Shown piece by piece: positions 42,704 to 51,362 of a stretch of DNA of 64,000 nucleotides. How positions within the stretch are numbered: the stretch's first letter is position 1; the number at the start of each line of letters is the position of its first letter. A program made the translations under genes and the position numbers. Below the pieces are notes generated by a model, which worked only from the letters and a program-made list of their open reading frames with translations, had not been told where the DNA came from and ran no database searches. Origin of the DNA: Betaproteobacteria bacterium (GTDB lineage Bacteria; Pseudomonadota; Gammaproteobacteria; Burkholderiales; Casimicrobiaceae); contig JAAFJO010000003.1 in the NCBI GenBank assembly GCA_013298145.1, positions 186,001-250,000 on the forward strand, in the 5' to 3' direction.

Positions 42704-44566
42704 ATGTCTCTGACCGCATTTGTAGTTCGACTATCGCTCCCAGCTTTAGCTTGCACGGCGAGCCACCGAGCCGTCTCTGCGTTTCTCGAAAAGCTCGCTG
42801 AACAAAAAGCGTCGCAAATCGATGTTGGTTTTGCGAGAATCGACTATGCGTCGGTTTACTCGAACCGCAGCGAGCCCGCGATTGCTTTCTGCCCTGATCC
42901 TCAAGACCCCTTACTGTCCCGCACCCTCGTGTTTGATGGGTGGCTCGAAAATCGCGAAGAGTTGATTGCTCAGCTCTCCGTGCTCGATGCAACGCCGGAG
43001 AGCAGCGACCCTGAACTCGTACTCAAATGCATCGAGCGATGGGGAACAGCTGCGCCAAAGCACCTGTACGGCGAGTACTCGTTCGTCTGCGTTGAGAAAT
43101 CGCAGCATAGCGATGTGCCGGAAGTATTTGCAGTGCGCGACAAGGTTGGCATACGACCGCTTTTTTTTGCGACCATCGACGGTGCGATAGCGATCAGTAA
43201 TTTTCCAGGCGCGCTATCGGTCATTCCGTGGGTAGGCAGCGAGATCAATGAGGGCTATGCGGCAGAGTTCTTGTGCGCGGACGTAAATTCCATCGATGAG
43301 ACGTTGTACAAGCACGTGCGACGGTTACGTGGCGGCTGTTTTTTTCGTTCTACCCTGCGTTCGTCGGTTACTCCGAAACGATATTGGTATCCGCCCTCCC
43401 ACGTAACGATGTCAGACGCGCCTCGAGCTGCGGTTGCTCTTCGAAAACGCCTGGATCACGTGGTTGGCAGCGCCTTGCGCGCTCCGGGGCTGGTCGGGGT
43501 GCAGATGAGTGGCGGAATAGATTCGTCGAGTGTCGCGTGTGTAGTGGCGGGGCTCGTCGACGCCGGCGCGATAAACGCTGCTCGGGTGCGCGGTATGTCC
43601 CAGATCTACCCCGGTCTGCCTTGCGATGAAACAGCCTATATCGAAGCACTTGAGACCGTACTCCCGTTTGACGTGCAAAAGCTCAAGCCCACGTACGCGG
43701 ACGCTGCGTTGCTCGACAGTTGGAGCGAGCGATTGCGCCACCCGGTGTTTTCTTTCGCCAGCACAGCCTCGCTACTGCACGACAGGCATCATCGCAATTT
43801 AGGCGGTGGTGTCGTCGTTACAGGCGAGGGGGGTGACGAGCTATTTCAGCCAACCTCGCGCTCGCTCTTCGCTTTGAGCTCTCTCGGACATTTATCCATC
43901 GCGGTCCGGCATGTGCGTCAAACATATGATTTTTTTTCGGGCCGGGTCAACGCCCGTGGTGCGATCGCGCTAACGCTCGAATCGGTCGCTCCCGCGTACT
44001 TTCGGAATGTACTGAGGCGCATGCAGAGGCTTCGGAAAAACTGGAAGCCGTCGGTCGACGCCGCGTGGGCGGAAAGAGTGAAGCTCCGCCGTAGGCTCGA
44101 TCGCTTGCGCGTGAGCGGCGCCGCGCGAACGCTCGCTGTTGAACTCGCGCTCACGGGCGGCGCGCATTACGCGTTAGAACACATGTACGAGTCTAATTTC
44201 GTTCGCGGGATCGAGAAACGCTGTCCGTTACTCTCGGCCAGTATCCTCGAATTCGTTAACCAGCTGCCGCTCGAGTTGATGGACTCTCCGACCGGCAGAA
44301 GCCGACAACTTTTGCGCGAAAGCGTACGCGAGCGCCTCCCGGCGCTAATTCGCGATCGTATGCACAAATCCGAGTTCACCGCCTCGGTGCTCCCGGCCCT
44401 CGTGGAGCTTGCCACTCAGCGCTTCGGAAGAAACTTCGTTCGTCCGCCGCTTGGCAAGGCCGGGCGATCGTCGTTAAGTGCGACCGCAAATCGTTACGTA
44501 TGGCAGCTAGATGCTGCTCAGGCTTACCGAGCGTGGCTTACTGCAATCGGTCAATCCGACAGCTAA
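42704..44566 (+). CDS. Lasso peptide cyclase 2 (asparagine-synthetase-like C protein)
   Basis: A 620-residue paralogue of cyclase 1. The N-terminal glutaminase-like domain lacks the catalytic Cys (MSLTAFVVRLS), but later parts of that fold are present (LVFDGWLENREELIAQL, YGEYSFVCV, VRDKVGIRPLFFA). The synthetase domain has MSGGIDSSSVACV (SGGIDS 269-274) and VTGEGGDELF. It precedes precursor 2 by 127 bases, repeating the cyclase-then-precursor order of the first pair. The two cyclases are clearly diverged, as expected if each is tuned to a different ring (8 versus 9 residues; inference). Confidence 0.92.
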   Translation: MSLTAFVVRLSLPALACTASHRAVSAFLEKLAEQKASQIDVGFARIDYASVYSNRSEPAIAFCPDPQDPLLSRTLVFDGWLENREELIAQLSVLDATPESSDPELVLKCIERWGTAAPKHLYGEYSFVCVEKSQHSDVPEVFAVRDKVGIRPLFFATIDGAIAISNFPGALSVIPWVGSEINEGYAAEFLCADVNSIDETLYKHVRRLRGGCFFRSTLRSSVTPKRYWYPPSHVTMSDAPRAAVALRKRLDHVVGSALRAPGLVGVQMSGGIDSSSVACVVAGLVDAGAINAARVRGMSQIYPGLPCDETAYIEALETVLPFDVQKLKPTYADAALLDSWSERLRHPVFSFASTASLLHDRHHRNLGGGVVVTGEGGDELFQPTSRSLFALSSLGHLSIAVRHVRQTYDFFSGRVNARGAIALTLESVAPAYFRNVLRRMQRLRKNWKPSVDAAWAERVKLRRRLDRLRVSGAARTLAVELALTGGAHYALEHMYESNFVRGIEKRCPLLSASILEFVNQLPLELMDSPTGRSRQLLRESVRERLPALIRDRMHKSEFTASVLPALVELATQRFGRNFVRPPLGKAGRSSLSATANRYVWQLDAAQAYRAWLTAIGQSDS

Positions 44567-44581
44567 TGTGACTCGTTGTTG

Positions 44582-44629
44582 ATGCAAGCTTCCCGGGGTT
44601 AACCGCGAAGTCGCGGAAATCGCTTGCAT
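44582..44629 (+). promoter_or_regulatory. Inverted repeats upstream of precursor 2
   Basis: ATGCAAGC (44582-44589) and GCTTGCAT (44622-44629) form an 8-bp inverted repeat whose right arm covers the -35 hexamer of precursor 2. Between them is a second palindrome CCGCGA-AG-TCGCGG (44603-44616). It may be an operator, or an imperfect terminator of cyclase 2; there is no T-run. Confidence 0.5.
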
Positions 44630-44652
44630 GTAAGACTTCGTGTTGCTATTAT
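44624..44652 (+). promoter_or_regulatory. Sigma70-type promoter of lasso precursor 2
   Basis: TTGCAT (44624-44629), 17-base spacer, TATTAT (44647-44652), close to consensus with optimal spacing. Transcription would start near 44659, about 35 bases before the precursor ATG. This gives the precursor its own strong promoter inside the cluster. Confidence 0.75.
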
Positions 44653-44693
44653 CTGTGCGGGTATGTGTTAACCTGACCTTGAGGTGGATCAAT

Positions 44694-44864
44694 ATGAAAA
44701 TTAAACAAATTTACGGCGCGCCAACTGTCACAGCACTGGGTTCATTGAGTGGGCTCACTCGTGCAACGAACATGGGGCCCTACTGCGATCAAGTTGTTGG
44801 GGTTCTTGCGCCCAACAGCATTGTTCAGATGAGTGGAACCTGCAATACAGTTCCAAACAACTAG
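44694..44864 (+). CDS. Lasso peptide precursor 2 (predicted 9-residue ring, Ala1-Asp9)
   Basis: A 56-residue precursor with ribosome-binding site GAGGTGG (44681-44687) six bases upstream. The leader is short (23 residues) and has YGAPTVTALG with Tyr7, Pro10, Val12, Gly16 and Thr22, the same spacing as precursor 1. With Thr at -2, the core starts at Ala24: ATNMGPYCDQVVG..., placing Asp32 at core position 9 for a nine-residue ring. Cys31 (core 8) is inside the ring and Cys50 (core 27) in the tail, so a ring-to-tail disulfide is possible. The 33-residue core has no Lys or Arg. It is flanked by its own promoter and terminator. Confidence 0.88.
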   Translation: MKIKQIYGAPTVTALGSLSGLTRATNMGPYCDQVVGVLAPNSIVQMSGTCNTVPNN

Positions 44865-46049
44865 TCAGCGCAGTATTTTTCGCAATAGAGTAATGGCACC
44901 CGAATGGGTGCCATTATTTTTTGTAGGTTGGGAATGCTGATAGAACGCTTTGGTCGGCGATCCCGCGACACGCAACAATGCGAAGAGCGCTTTTGTGCTG
45001 CGCAAACGGAGCAAATTCCGCACCCAGACGGCACGTCGGGTATCCGGATGCGCCTCGGGTTCTGCTAGAAGATCACGGCATACCGCTTTAGTTGGAAGTC
45101 TTGCTGGCTTCCGAAGCGTCAAAAGTTTCGCAATGACGTCGTCATTGGCGAGGCCGGCTTTAATCGTCGGCGTCGGGGGCGACGCTAATGTACGTGGCGC
45201 CCTGTGCTCTTCGCTGGATAGGGTTAGTCTCAAGTAATCAACGCTCGCCTTCATCTCTACCCGGTGGGATCCAGCGACATTTGCTTCCGCCACGAGACTG
45301 CATGCGCTGGGCGTGAGCGCAACGATTTTCCTGCCGAAAACTGAAGTGTTTTGCGTGTCTTCCGCAAGCTCCAACCTGTTCGCCGCTGCATCAAGCCACT
45401 CGTTGGCGACCTTCCAGTGCAAATCTACCTCCAGCGCACCGTTGAGCGACCTGAACGACACCTGTCTCATCGTCGCCAGCGCCGTGGGGTCTTGCAGCCA
45501 CTCAGTCGCGAATTCGCAGGTGTATCCTGCGGAAACAAGGATTAGTCCCGCGTCATACGCATCGGCTGGGGACACAAGCAGGTCAATGTCACGTACATCT
45601 CGCAAGTCGGCATCCCCATAACAGAGAAGCGACAGTGGCGCGCCTTTGAGGAGTGTGGCGTATACGCCGTGTTTGTGCAGGCGATCACATAAGTCAATTG
45701 CCGCGAGTCCAATCACCCGGTTCCACCTTCGTCTCAGCGCGGACTTCGCGTTCATCGCGTCCAATACGCTTTTTTCGCACCCGAGGGAGTCAATCGAAAG
45801 CCGATGCGTGATCCACGTGAGCATCACTTCGTTGTCTGCCGCCTCGGCTAGCGCTTCCCACTCGGCTTTTTCCCATGACGCAAAGAGCGGGCGCAGGTCA
45901 GCGGCCGCTCCGTAACCGGGCGCCACGGCGAGCATGAATAAACCCAGCCGCGCCTCGCTCACGACAAACCCATAGCGTTTTCCGATGCGTTCGGCGACCA
46001 CATGAATTCGCTCGTTTGCTTCGTTCGATATTGCTTCAACTGCGTTCAT
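44865..46049 (-). CDS. Nucleotidyltransferase-family protein closing the lasso cluster
   Basis: About 394 residues from the ATG 46047-46049; the frame is open to 46112. It is the same NTP_transf_5-like family as the gene at 31851: YATLLKGAPLSLLCYGDADLRD precedes DIDLLVSP, then VDLHWKVANEW. It is transcribed toward precursor 2, and its stop (complement 44865-44867) directly abuts the precursor stop codon. Its last codons encode the precursor-2 terminator hairpin, so about 20 C-terminal residues are dictated by that structure. The role is unknown. The pair of such genes at the two ends suggests they belong to the lasso system. Confidence 0.82.
   Translation of the reverse strand: MNAVEAISNEANERIHVVAERIGKRYGFVVSEARLGLFMLAVAPGYGAAADLRPLFASWEKAEWEALAEAADNEVMLTWITHRLSIDSLGCEKSVLDAMNAKSALRRRWNRVIGLAAIDLCDRLHKHGVYATLLKGAPLSLLCYGDADLRDVRDIDLLVSPADAYDAGLILVSAGYTCEFATEWLQDPTALATMRQVSFRSLNGALEVDLHWKVANEWLDAAANRLELAEDTQNTSVFGRKIVALTPSACSLVAEANVAGSHRVEMKASVDYLRLTLSSEEHRAPRTLASPPTPTIKAGLANDDVIAKLLTLRKPARLPTKAVCRDLLAEPEAHPDTRRAVWVRNLLRLRSTKALFALLRVAGSPTKAFYQHSQPTKNNGTHSGAITLLRKILR
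44891..44922 (+). terminator. Intrinsic terminator of lasso precursor 2
   Basis: Perfect 11-bp stem TAATGGCACCC (44891-44901) / GGGTGCCATTA (44906-44916), four-base loop GAAT, then six T residues. It lies 27 bases after the precursor stop and inside the 3' coding end of the convergent gene. Confidence 0.95.
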
Positions 46050-46151
46050 GCGCTCGTCGTTTCTCCGGGCTTCGCCGAGTGTAAGCGTCGCCAACAACAC
46101 GCCACGCGTCATAAGCGCGGCGCTTGATAGACTTCATCCTGACATTTTGCC

Positions 46152-47171
46152 TTGGATTCATGTGTGATTCTGCTTACCGGTGCGCTTGGCTTCTGTGGTT
46201 ATCACGTCTGGTCCCGGCTTGCCTCGAATCCAAGTGTGGTGGTGGGGGTAGATTCGATTTCTGAGTATTACTCGCCGTCGCTGAAGCGGGCGAGGCTCGA
46301 AAGCCTGCTCGCCACGACGCCGGCGATATTCGAAGCGCTTGACACGAGCGACAGTCAAGCTGTTCGCGCGCTCTTCCATCAACATCCAATAACCACAGTC
46401 ATCCACCTCGCCGCTCAACCTGGCGTGCGTCATTCTCTTACGCACCCTGAGGACTACATTCAGTCAAACCTAGTTGGGTTTGCGAACGTGTTGGAGGCGT
46501 GTCGCCAAGCGAAGGTCAAGCACCTCATCTACGCGAGTAGTTCGTCTGTCTACGGGGCGAACACGAAAACGCCGTTCTCCGAGCGTGATTCCGTGGATCA
46601 CCCGGTCAGCCTTTATGCGGCGACGAAAAAAGCCAATGAACTGATGGCGCATTCGTACTCCCATTTGTACGGGCTTCCGACCACAGGGCTTCGTTTCTTT
46701 ACGGTTTACGGGCCTTGGGGGCGCCCAGATATGGCGCCTTGGTTGTTTACTGATGCCATCATGCAAGGAAAACCAATCAACGTCTTCAACAATGGGGACT
46801 TAGTGCGAGATTTCACCTACGTTGAGGATGTGGCCGAGTGCGTCGTTCGGTTGATCGATAAGCCACCGGTCGCAAATCCCGGCTACGACCACGCGAATCC
46901 ACGTGCGGATCAAAGCGCGGCTCCCTATCGTGTGCTAAACGTGGGTAATGAGCGGCCCGTGAAGCTCATGGATTTCATTCAGGAGCTGGAAGCTGCGCTT
47001 GGCAAAAAAGCCATCGTCAATTTTCAACCGATGCAAGCAGGGGATGTTCATCGCACAGAGGCGGATGTCTCCGAGCTACGTAAAGTGATCGACTACGCGC
47101 CGTCGACACCGCTAAGCGAGGGGCTGGCAAAATGGGCATATTGGTACAAGAGCTACCACGGCATTCAATAA
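46152..47171 (+). CDS. NAD-dependent epimerase, UDP-glucuronate 4-epimerase type
   Basis: A 335-339-residue short-chain dehydrogenase-type sugar epimerase. The start is TTG at 46152 or, more natural for the family, GTG at 46164, placing the first residues just before the NAD motif TGALGFCG. Catalytic region: SSSSVYGANTKTPF and YAATKKANELMAHSY (YxxxK). RFFTVYGPWGRPDMA and RDFTYVEDVAE match UDP-glucuronate/galacturonate 4-epimerases. It begins the plus-strand glycan locus, diverging from the nucleotidyltransferase gene. Expected product is UDP-galacturonate for the surface polysaccharide. Confidence 0.88.
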   Translation: MDSCVILLTGALGFCGYHVWSRLASNPSVVVGVDSISEYYSPSLKRARLESLLATTPAIFEALDTSDSQAVRALFHQHPITTVIHLAAQPGVRHSLTHPEDYIQSNLVGFANVLEACRQAKVKHLIYASSSSVYGANTKTPFSERDSVDHPVSLYAATKKANELMAHSYSHLYGLPTTGLRFFTVYGPWGRPDMAPWLFTDAIMQGKPINVFNNGDLVRDFTYVEDVAECVVRLIDKPPVANPGYDHANPRADQSAAPYRVLNVGNERPVKLMDFIQELEAALGKKAIVNFQPMQAGDVHRTEADVSELRKVIDYAPSTPLSEGLAKWAYWYKSYHGIQ

Positions 47172-47210
47172 AAAACAATTAAGCGCCCAATTTTCAACAG
47201 GGCGAAACGC

Positions 47211-48173
47211 ATGAAAAATTACGAATCGACTAAACGTGTTTTGGTCACGGGCGGCGCAGGATTTCTCGGTTCTCACCTTTGTGATCGTCTTCTTGAAGAC
47301 GGTCACGAGGTGGTGTGCGCCGACAACTTGTTCACTGGAACGAAGCGAAACATCGCTCATCTGCGTGAGCATCCACGATTTGAATTTGTTCGGCACGATG
47401 TGACGTTTCCGCTCTACATTGAAGTGGACGAGATTTTCAATCTCGCTTGTCCTGCGTCGCCGGTTCATTATCAACACGACCCGGTTCAAACGACAAAAAC
47501 GTCGGTGCACGGTGCAATCAACATGCTGGGCCTTGCTAAACGGGTCAACGCGCGCATTTTTCAGGCCTCGACGAGCGAGGTGTACGGCGATCCTTCAGTG
47601 CATCCGCAAACGGAAGGCTACTGGGGCAACGTAAATCCGATCGGCATTCGCTCGTGCTACGACGAAGGCAAGCGCTGCGCGGAGACCTTGTTTTTCGATT
47701 ACCACCGACAGCATCAGCTCGACATCAAAGTCGCGCGGATTTTCAATACGTATGGCCCGCGCATGCATCCGAACGATGGGCGCGTGGTGTCGAACTTCAT
47801 TGTCCAGGCACTTAAAGGTGAGTCAATCACCATTTACGGTGATGGTCGGCAGACGCGCTCGTTCTGCTACGTCGATGACCTCATCGAAGGTTTCGTCCGC
47901 TTGATGAATTCTGAGCCGGGATTCACCGGTCCCGTCAATCTTGGCAATCCAGGTGAATTCACGATTCGTCAGCTCGCCGAAATCGTCATCGAGCTCACCG
48001 GATCCAAATCCACGTTGATTGAAAAGCCGCTGCCGTCAGATGATCCGATGCAGCGTCGCCCTGATATTTCGCTCGCCCAATCAACGCTTGGCTGGACGCC
48101 GCAAATCGCCCTGCGCCAGGGCCTCGAAAAAACCATTGCCTACTTCGATTGCTTACTGCGCGAGAGCGCTTAA
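47211..48173 (+). CDS. UDP-glucuronate decarboxylase (UDP-xylose synthase)
   Basis: A 320-residue SDR enzyme converting UDP-glucuronate to UDP-xylose. Marks are [67 protein letters not shown] (catalytic YxxxK in YDEGK) and [20 protein letters not shown], all typical of the UXS family. Downstream of the glucuronate epimerase by 39 bases; the two enzymes compete for or share UDP-glucuronate, which implies xylose and/or galacturonate in the glycan. Confidence 0.94.
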   Translation: MKNYESTKRVLVTGGAGFLGSHLCDRLLEDGHEVVCADNLFTGTKRNIAHLREHPRFEFVRHDVTFPLYIEVDEIFNLACPASPVHYQHDPVQTTKTSVHGAINMLGLAKRVNARIFQASTSEVYGDPSVHPQTEGYWGNVNPIGIRSCYDEGKRCAETLFFDYHRQHQLDIKVARIFNTYGPRMHPNDGRVVSNFIVQALKGESITIYGDGRQTRSFCYVDDLIEGFVRLMNSEPGFTGPVNLGNPGEFTIRQLAEIVIELTGSKSTLIEKPLPSDDPMQRRPDISLAQSTLGWTPQIALRQGLEKTIAYFDCLLRESA

Positions 48174-48210
48174 TCGGCGTGTTGATTTGCCTGATTGAAA
48201 GACTGCGCTG

Positions 48211-50070
48211 ATGTGTGGCATCGCGGGTGCCTTCGCGTTCGCGTCTGAGCGCGCCGCCATTGATCGGGCGGCACTCAAGCGTGTGGGCGATGCGATGCAG
48301 CGACGCGGCCCCGATGGAGAGGGGCTTTGGTTTGCGGATGCCGTGCCCGTGGGGCTTGCTCATCGTCGCCTCGCGATCATCGATTTGTCGGATCGCGCGC
48401 TGCAGCCAATGCATTCGCACGACGGTCGCTATACGATCGTTTTTAACGGTGAAATCTACAACTTCGCGGCATTGAAGCGGGAGCTCGAACACGCGGGCCT
48501 CGCTTTCACCACAACCTCCGATACCGAAGTGTTGCTCGCCCTGTTTGCACGCGAGGGCACGGCAATGCTGCCAAAATTGCGAGGCATGTTTGCCTTTGCG
48601 ATCTGGGATCACACAGCGCGTGCGCTCACGCTTGCGCGCGACACCTTTGGCATTAAGCCGCTCTACTATCGAGTGGATCGCGGGGCGATTTGGTTCGCAT
48701 CACAAGTTCGCGCGCTTCTGGAAAGCACCACCGAACGCGCACCTGAACCAGCGGCGCAGGCGGGCTATCTGCTTTGGGGCTCCGTGCCCGAACCGTGGAC
48801 GATGTTTCGCGGCGTATTTGCCCTGCCACCTGGCCACTTTCTGCGCGTGAGCGAAGAGGGCGTTGGCGTCGCAACGCCATTTCAAACTGTCAATTCGTTA
48901 CTTCGCGACGCAGAACGTGAACGCATCGATGCCGATGCCGCGTCGGCGCTCGACGAAGTCGTCGCTGCCGTTCACGATTCGGTGCGAGCGCATCACGTGG
49001 CAGACGTGCCAGTCGGCGTGTTTCTCTCAGCGGGGCTTGATTCCGCGATGCTTATGTCGGCGTCGGCTGAGTTACGTGCTGAAATGCCGAACGCCGATGC
49101 TCCACATGCGCTCACGCTTGGCTTCGATGTTTACGCAGGCACAGCGTCCGATGAATCGACGCTCGCCCGCGAAATCGCACGAATCACGAAAGCAAATCAC
49201 CATCTGCAAACCGTCTCGCAGAGTGACTTTGTAACGCAGCGAGATTCGTTCTTCGCAGCGATGGATCAGCCGACGATTGACGGCATCAACACTTGGTTTG
49301 TCTCGAACGTTGCGAAGAATAACTCAGTCAAGGTAGCCCTTTCTGGACTAGGGGGAGACGAGATATTTGCCTCCTACCCAAGTTTTAGAGAAATTCCACG
49401 CGTAGCCCAAAGCTTACGGTTTTTTAGCAATCAAGGTGCTATCGGGACGAGTATCCGCAAAGCGTCTGCGCCACTCATCAAAAAGTGGACATCACCGAAG
49501 TACGCGAGTCTGTTTGAGTACGGCGGCAGCTTTGAAGGCGCGTACATGCTGCGTCGTGCGCTGCACATGCCGTGGGAAATTGCTGCGATTTTGGGAGACG
49601 AGGTTGCGAGCGACGGGCTGCGGCGTCTCGATTCGCTCACACAACTTCAATCCGCTTTCGCCGGGATCGAAACGCCACGCCTTCGCGTTTCAGCGCTCGA
49701 AATGCAGTGGTACATGCGAAACCAGTTGCTCCGCGATGCCGATTGGGCGGGCATGGCGCAATCAATCGAAATTCGTGTCCCATTTGTCGACACGGTGTTC
49801 GTTCGCCGTGCGGCATCCGTATTCGCATCGTATCCGCAGATTACAAAGGCGCAAGTCGCTCAAGCGGTCGCGTCCCGTTTGCCTTCAACCGTGCTCAATC
49901 GGCCGAAAACGGGATTTACGGTGCCTGTACGCGAGTGGTTGGGCGTCAGCGAGCCGACAAAGGCCACACCCGCGGCCGCACGCGGTTTGCGCGGCTGGGC
50001 GCGTGCCACCGAGCGCGCGTATCAGCGTTCAACGGCTGCTGCGCACTCGCTCGTGAGCGAGGCGAGATGA
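48211..50070 (+). CDS. asnB: Asparagine synthase (glutamine-hydrolysing)
   Basis: A 619-residue class B asparagine synthetase. Cys2 is present (MCGIAGAF), followed by MQRRGPDGEG, AHRRLAIIDLS and FNGEIYNF, so the glutaminase is intact. The synthetase half has a slightly altered pyrophosphate loop LSAGLDSAML (S273-S278; Ala in place of the usual second Gly) and LSGLGGDEIFASYP. In glycan loci such enzymes may amidate sugar carboxyls rather than make asparagine (inference). Its stop overlaps the start of the next glycosyltransferase (ATGA). Confidence 0.92.
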   Translation: MCGIAGAFAFASERAAIDRAALKRVGDAMQRRGPDGEGLWFADAVPVGLAHRRLAIIDLSDRALQPMHSHDGRYTIVFNGEIYNFAALKRELEHAGLAFTTTSDTEVLLALFAREGTAMLPKLRGMFAFAIWDHTARALTLARDTFGIKPLYYRVDRGAIWFASQVRALLESTTERAPEPAAQAGYLLWGSVPEPWTMFRGVFALPPGHFLRVSEEGVGVATPFQTVNSLLRDAERERIDADAASALDEVVAAVHDSVRAHHVADVPVGVFLSAGLDSAMLMSASAELRAEMPNADAPHALTLGFDVYAGTASDESTLAREIARITKANHHLQTVSQSDFVTQRDSFFAAMDQPTIDGINTWFVSNVAKNNSVKVALSGLGGDEIFASYPSFREIPRVAQSLRFFSNQGAIGTSIRKASAPLIKKWTSPKYASLFEYGGSFEGAYMLRRALHMPWEIAAILGDEVASDGLRRLDSLTQLQSAFAGIETPRLRVSALEMQWYMRNQLLRDADWAGMAQSIEIRVPFVDTVFVRRAASVFASYPQITKAQVAQAVASRLPSTVLNRPKTGFTVPVREWLGVSEPTKATPAAARGLRGWARATERAYQRSTAAAHSLVSEAR

Positions 50071-51251
50071 GCCTGCGAAAGCGCGTCCTCGTTTCAACCA
50101 TCGCTGCGCGCAGCGGCGGCGTGCCCGTGATGACTGGGTTCGCAGTTGAAACGCTACGCGCGATGGGCTTCGAACCTGTAATCGCATACTACGAGCCCTA
50201 CAGCCAGAGCCCGAAACTCTCGGTGCCGACGCTCGCGCTGGGTCGCCGCCGACCCGGTGCGGTTTTGGGTGAGCCGATGTTTGGCTGCGAGACGCATGCA
50301 ATGGGAGCCTGGCTGCCAGAATTCGAGTTCACCACTTACGGACTTACGCCACAGTGGCGGGCGCTGATTGAGAGTTGCGCTCATCACATCGCCGTGTCTG
50401 GCAACGTGCTCGCCGCGCGTCCGCTCGTGCTTGCGGGCAAAAAACCGCTCGCATGGATCGCAACAGATTGGCATGGCGATCGCGTGAATCGAGTGCAAAC
50501 ATTTGGCGTGCCTCGCCGAGTGATTGATCGCTGTTTAGTCGATCCGCTCACGTCCCGCGTCGAGCGGGACTTGCTGCGCAAGGTGTATCCGCTGGCGTTG
50601 AGCCGCCACACTGCAACCCAACTCGAATCTATCGGCGGTTTGCGCGATATACCGATTTGCCCCACGCCGATCGACACGGATCTGTTCAAGCCAGCACCGG
50701 ACTTGGTTCAGCCTGGGCATATTGTATTCTCAGGTCGGCTCGATGATCCGCGAAAAAATGTAGCGCTTCTCATCGAATCTGTCTTGCGGTTGCGTGCTAG
50801 CGGATTGAGCGTTCGCGCGACGCTGCTCGGCGGGCACGCTGACGGAGTCGCCGCGTTGAGTGGGTTGCGTGCGCAGGATCATGCGATGTTCACAACGCTT
50901 GCGTATGCCGATAAACACCGCGTGGCTGAAGTGCTCCGTACCTGCGATGTATTTGTAGTGCCCTCGCACCAAGAGGGGCTTTGTATTTCAGCGCTTGAGG
51001 CTATGGCGAGCGGTGCGCCTGTCGTTTCCACGCGCTGTGGTGGCCCCGAGGAGTATGTGATTCCGGGCGAAACCGGCCAACTTGTTGGGTTTTCAGCAGC
51101 AGAGATGGCAACAGCCATTGAAGCGATCGTCAGTCGCCGTGCGCAACGCACCGCGATGTCTCAGCACGCAATCAATACGGTGGCGAAAGGTTATTCCTTC
51201 AGCGTGGCCCGACAGCGTTTGGTCGCCGCAATTTCGTCGAAATTTGGTTAA
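50067..51251 (+). CDS. Glycosyltransferase, GT4-like (GT-B fold)
   Basis: About 394 residues from the ATG 50067, fixed by the ATGA overlap with asnB and by GAGGCGAG upstream; a long open extension upstream is the asnB gene in another frame. The C-terminal half has GT4 hallmarks: HIVFSGRLDDPRKNVALLIE, FVVPSHQEGLCISALEAMASG and PVVSTRCGGPEEYV (the E(x7)E motif). It should transfer a sugar from a nucleotide-sugar donor in the cytoplasm. Specificity is unknown. Confidence 0.92.
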   Translation: MSLRKRVLVSTIAARSGGVPVMTGFAVETLRAMGFEPVIAYYEPYSQSPKLSVPTLALGRRRPGAVLGEPMFGCETHAMGAWLPEFEFTTYGLTPQWRALIESCAHHIAVSGNVLAARPLVLAGKKPLAWIATDWHGDRVNRVQTFGVPRRVIDRCLVDPLTSRVERDLLRKVYPLALSRHTATQLESIGGLRDIPICPTPIDTDLFKPAPDLVQPGHIVFSGRLDDPRKNVALLIESVLRLRASGLSVRATLLGGHADGVAALSGLRAQDHAMFTTLAYADKHRVAEVLRTCDVFVVPSHQEGLCISALEAMASGAPVVSTRCGGPEEYVIPGETGQLVGFSAAEMATAIEAIVSRRAQRTAMSQHAINTVAKGYSFSVARQRLVAAISSKFG

Positions 51252-51362
51252 TGCAGCGTCCACCAAGCCCAGGCGCGGCGCAAGTCGGCTGTGCTGAAGG
51301 CCAAGCTCGTCGAAATGCAGGCAAAATACAGGTTGGGGATTGAGCGGTTTTGATGAGGCACA

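Noticed and set aside
49572..50066. A long N-terminal extension of the GT4 glycosyltransferase at 50067
   Set aside because: The extension lies wholly inside asnB in another frame, is Arg-rich and shadow-like, while an ATGA-coupled start with good Shine-Dalgarno exists at 50067.
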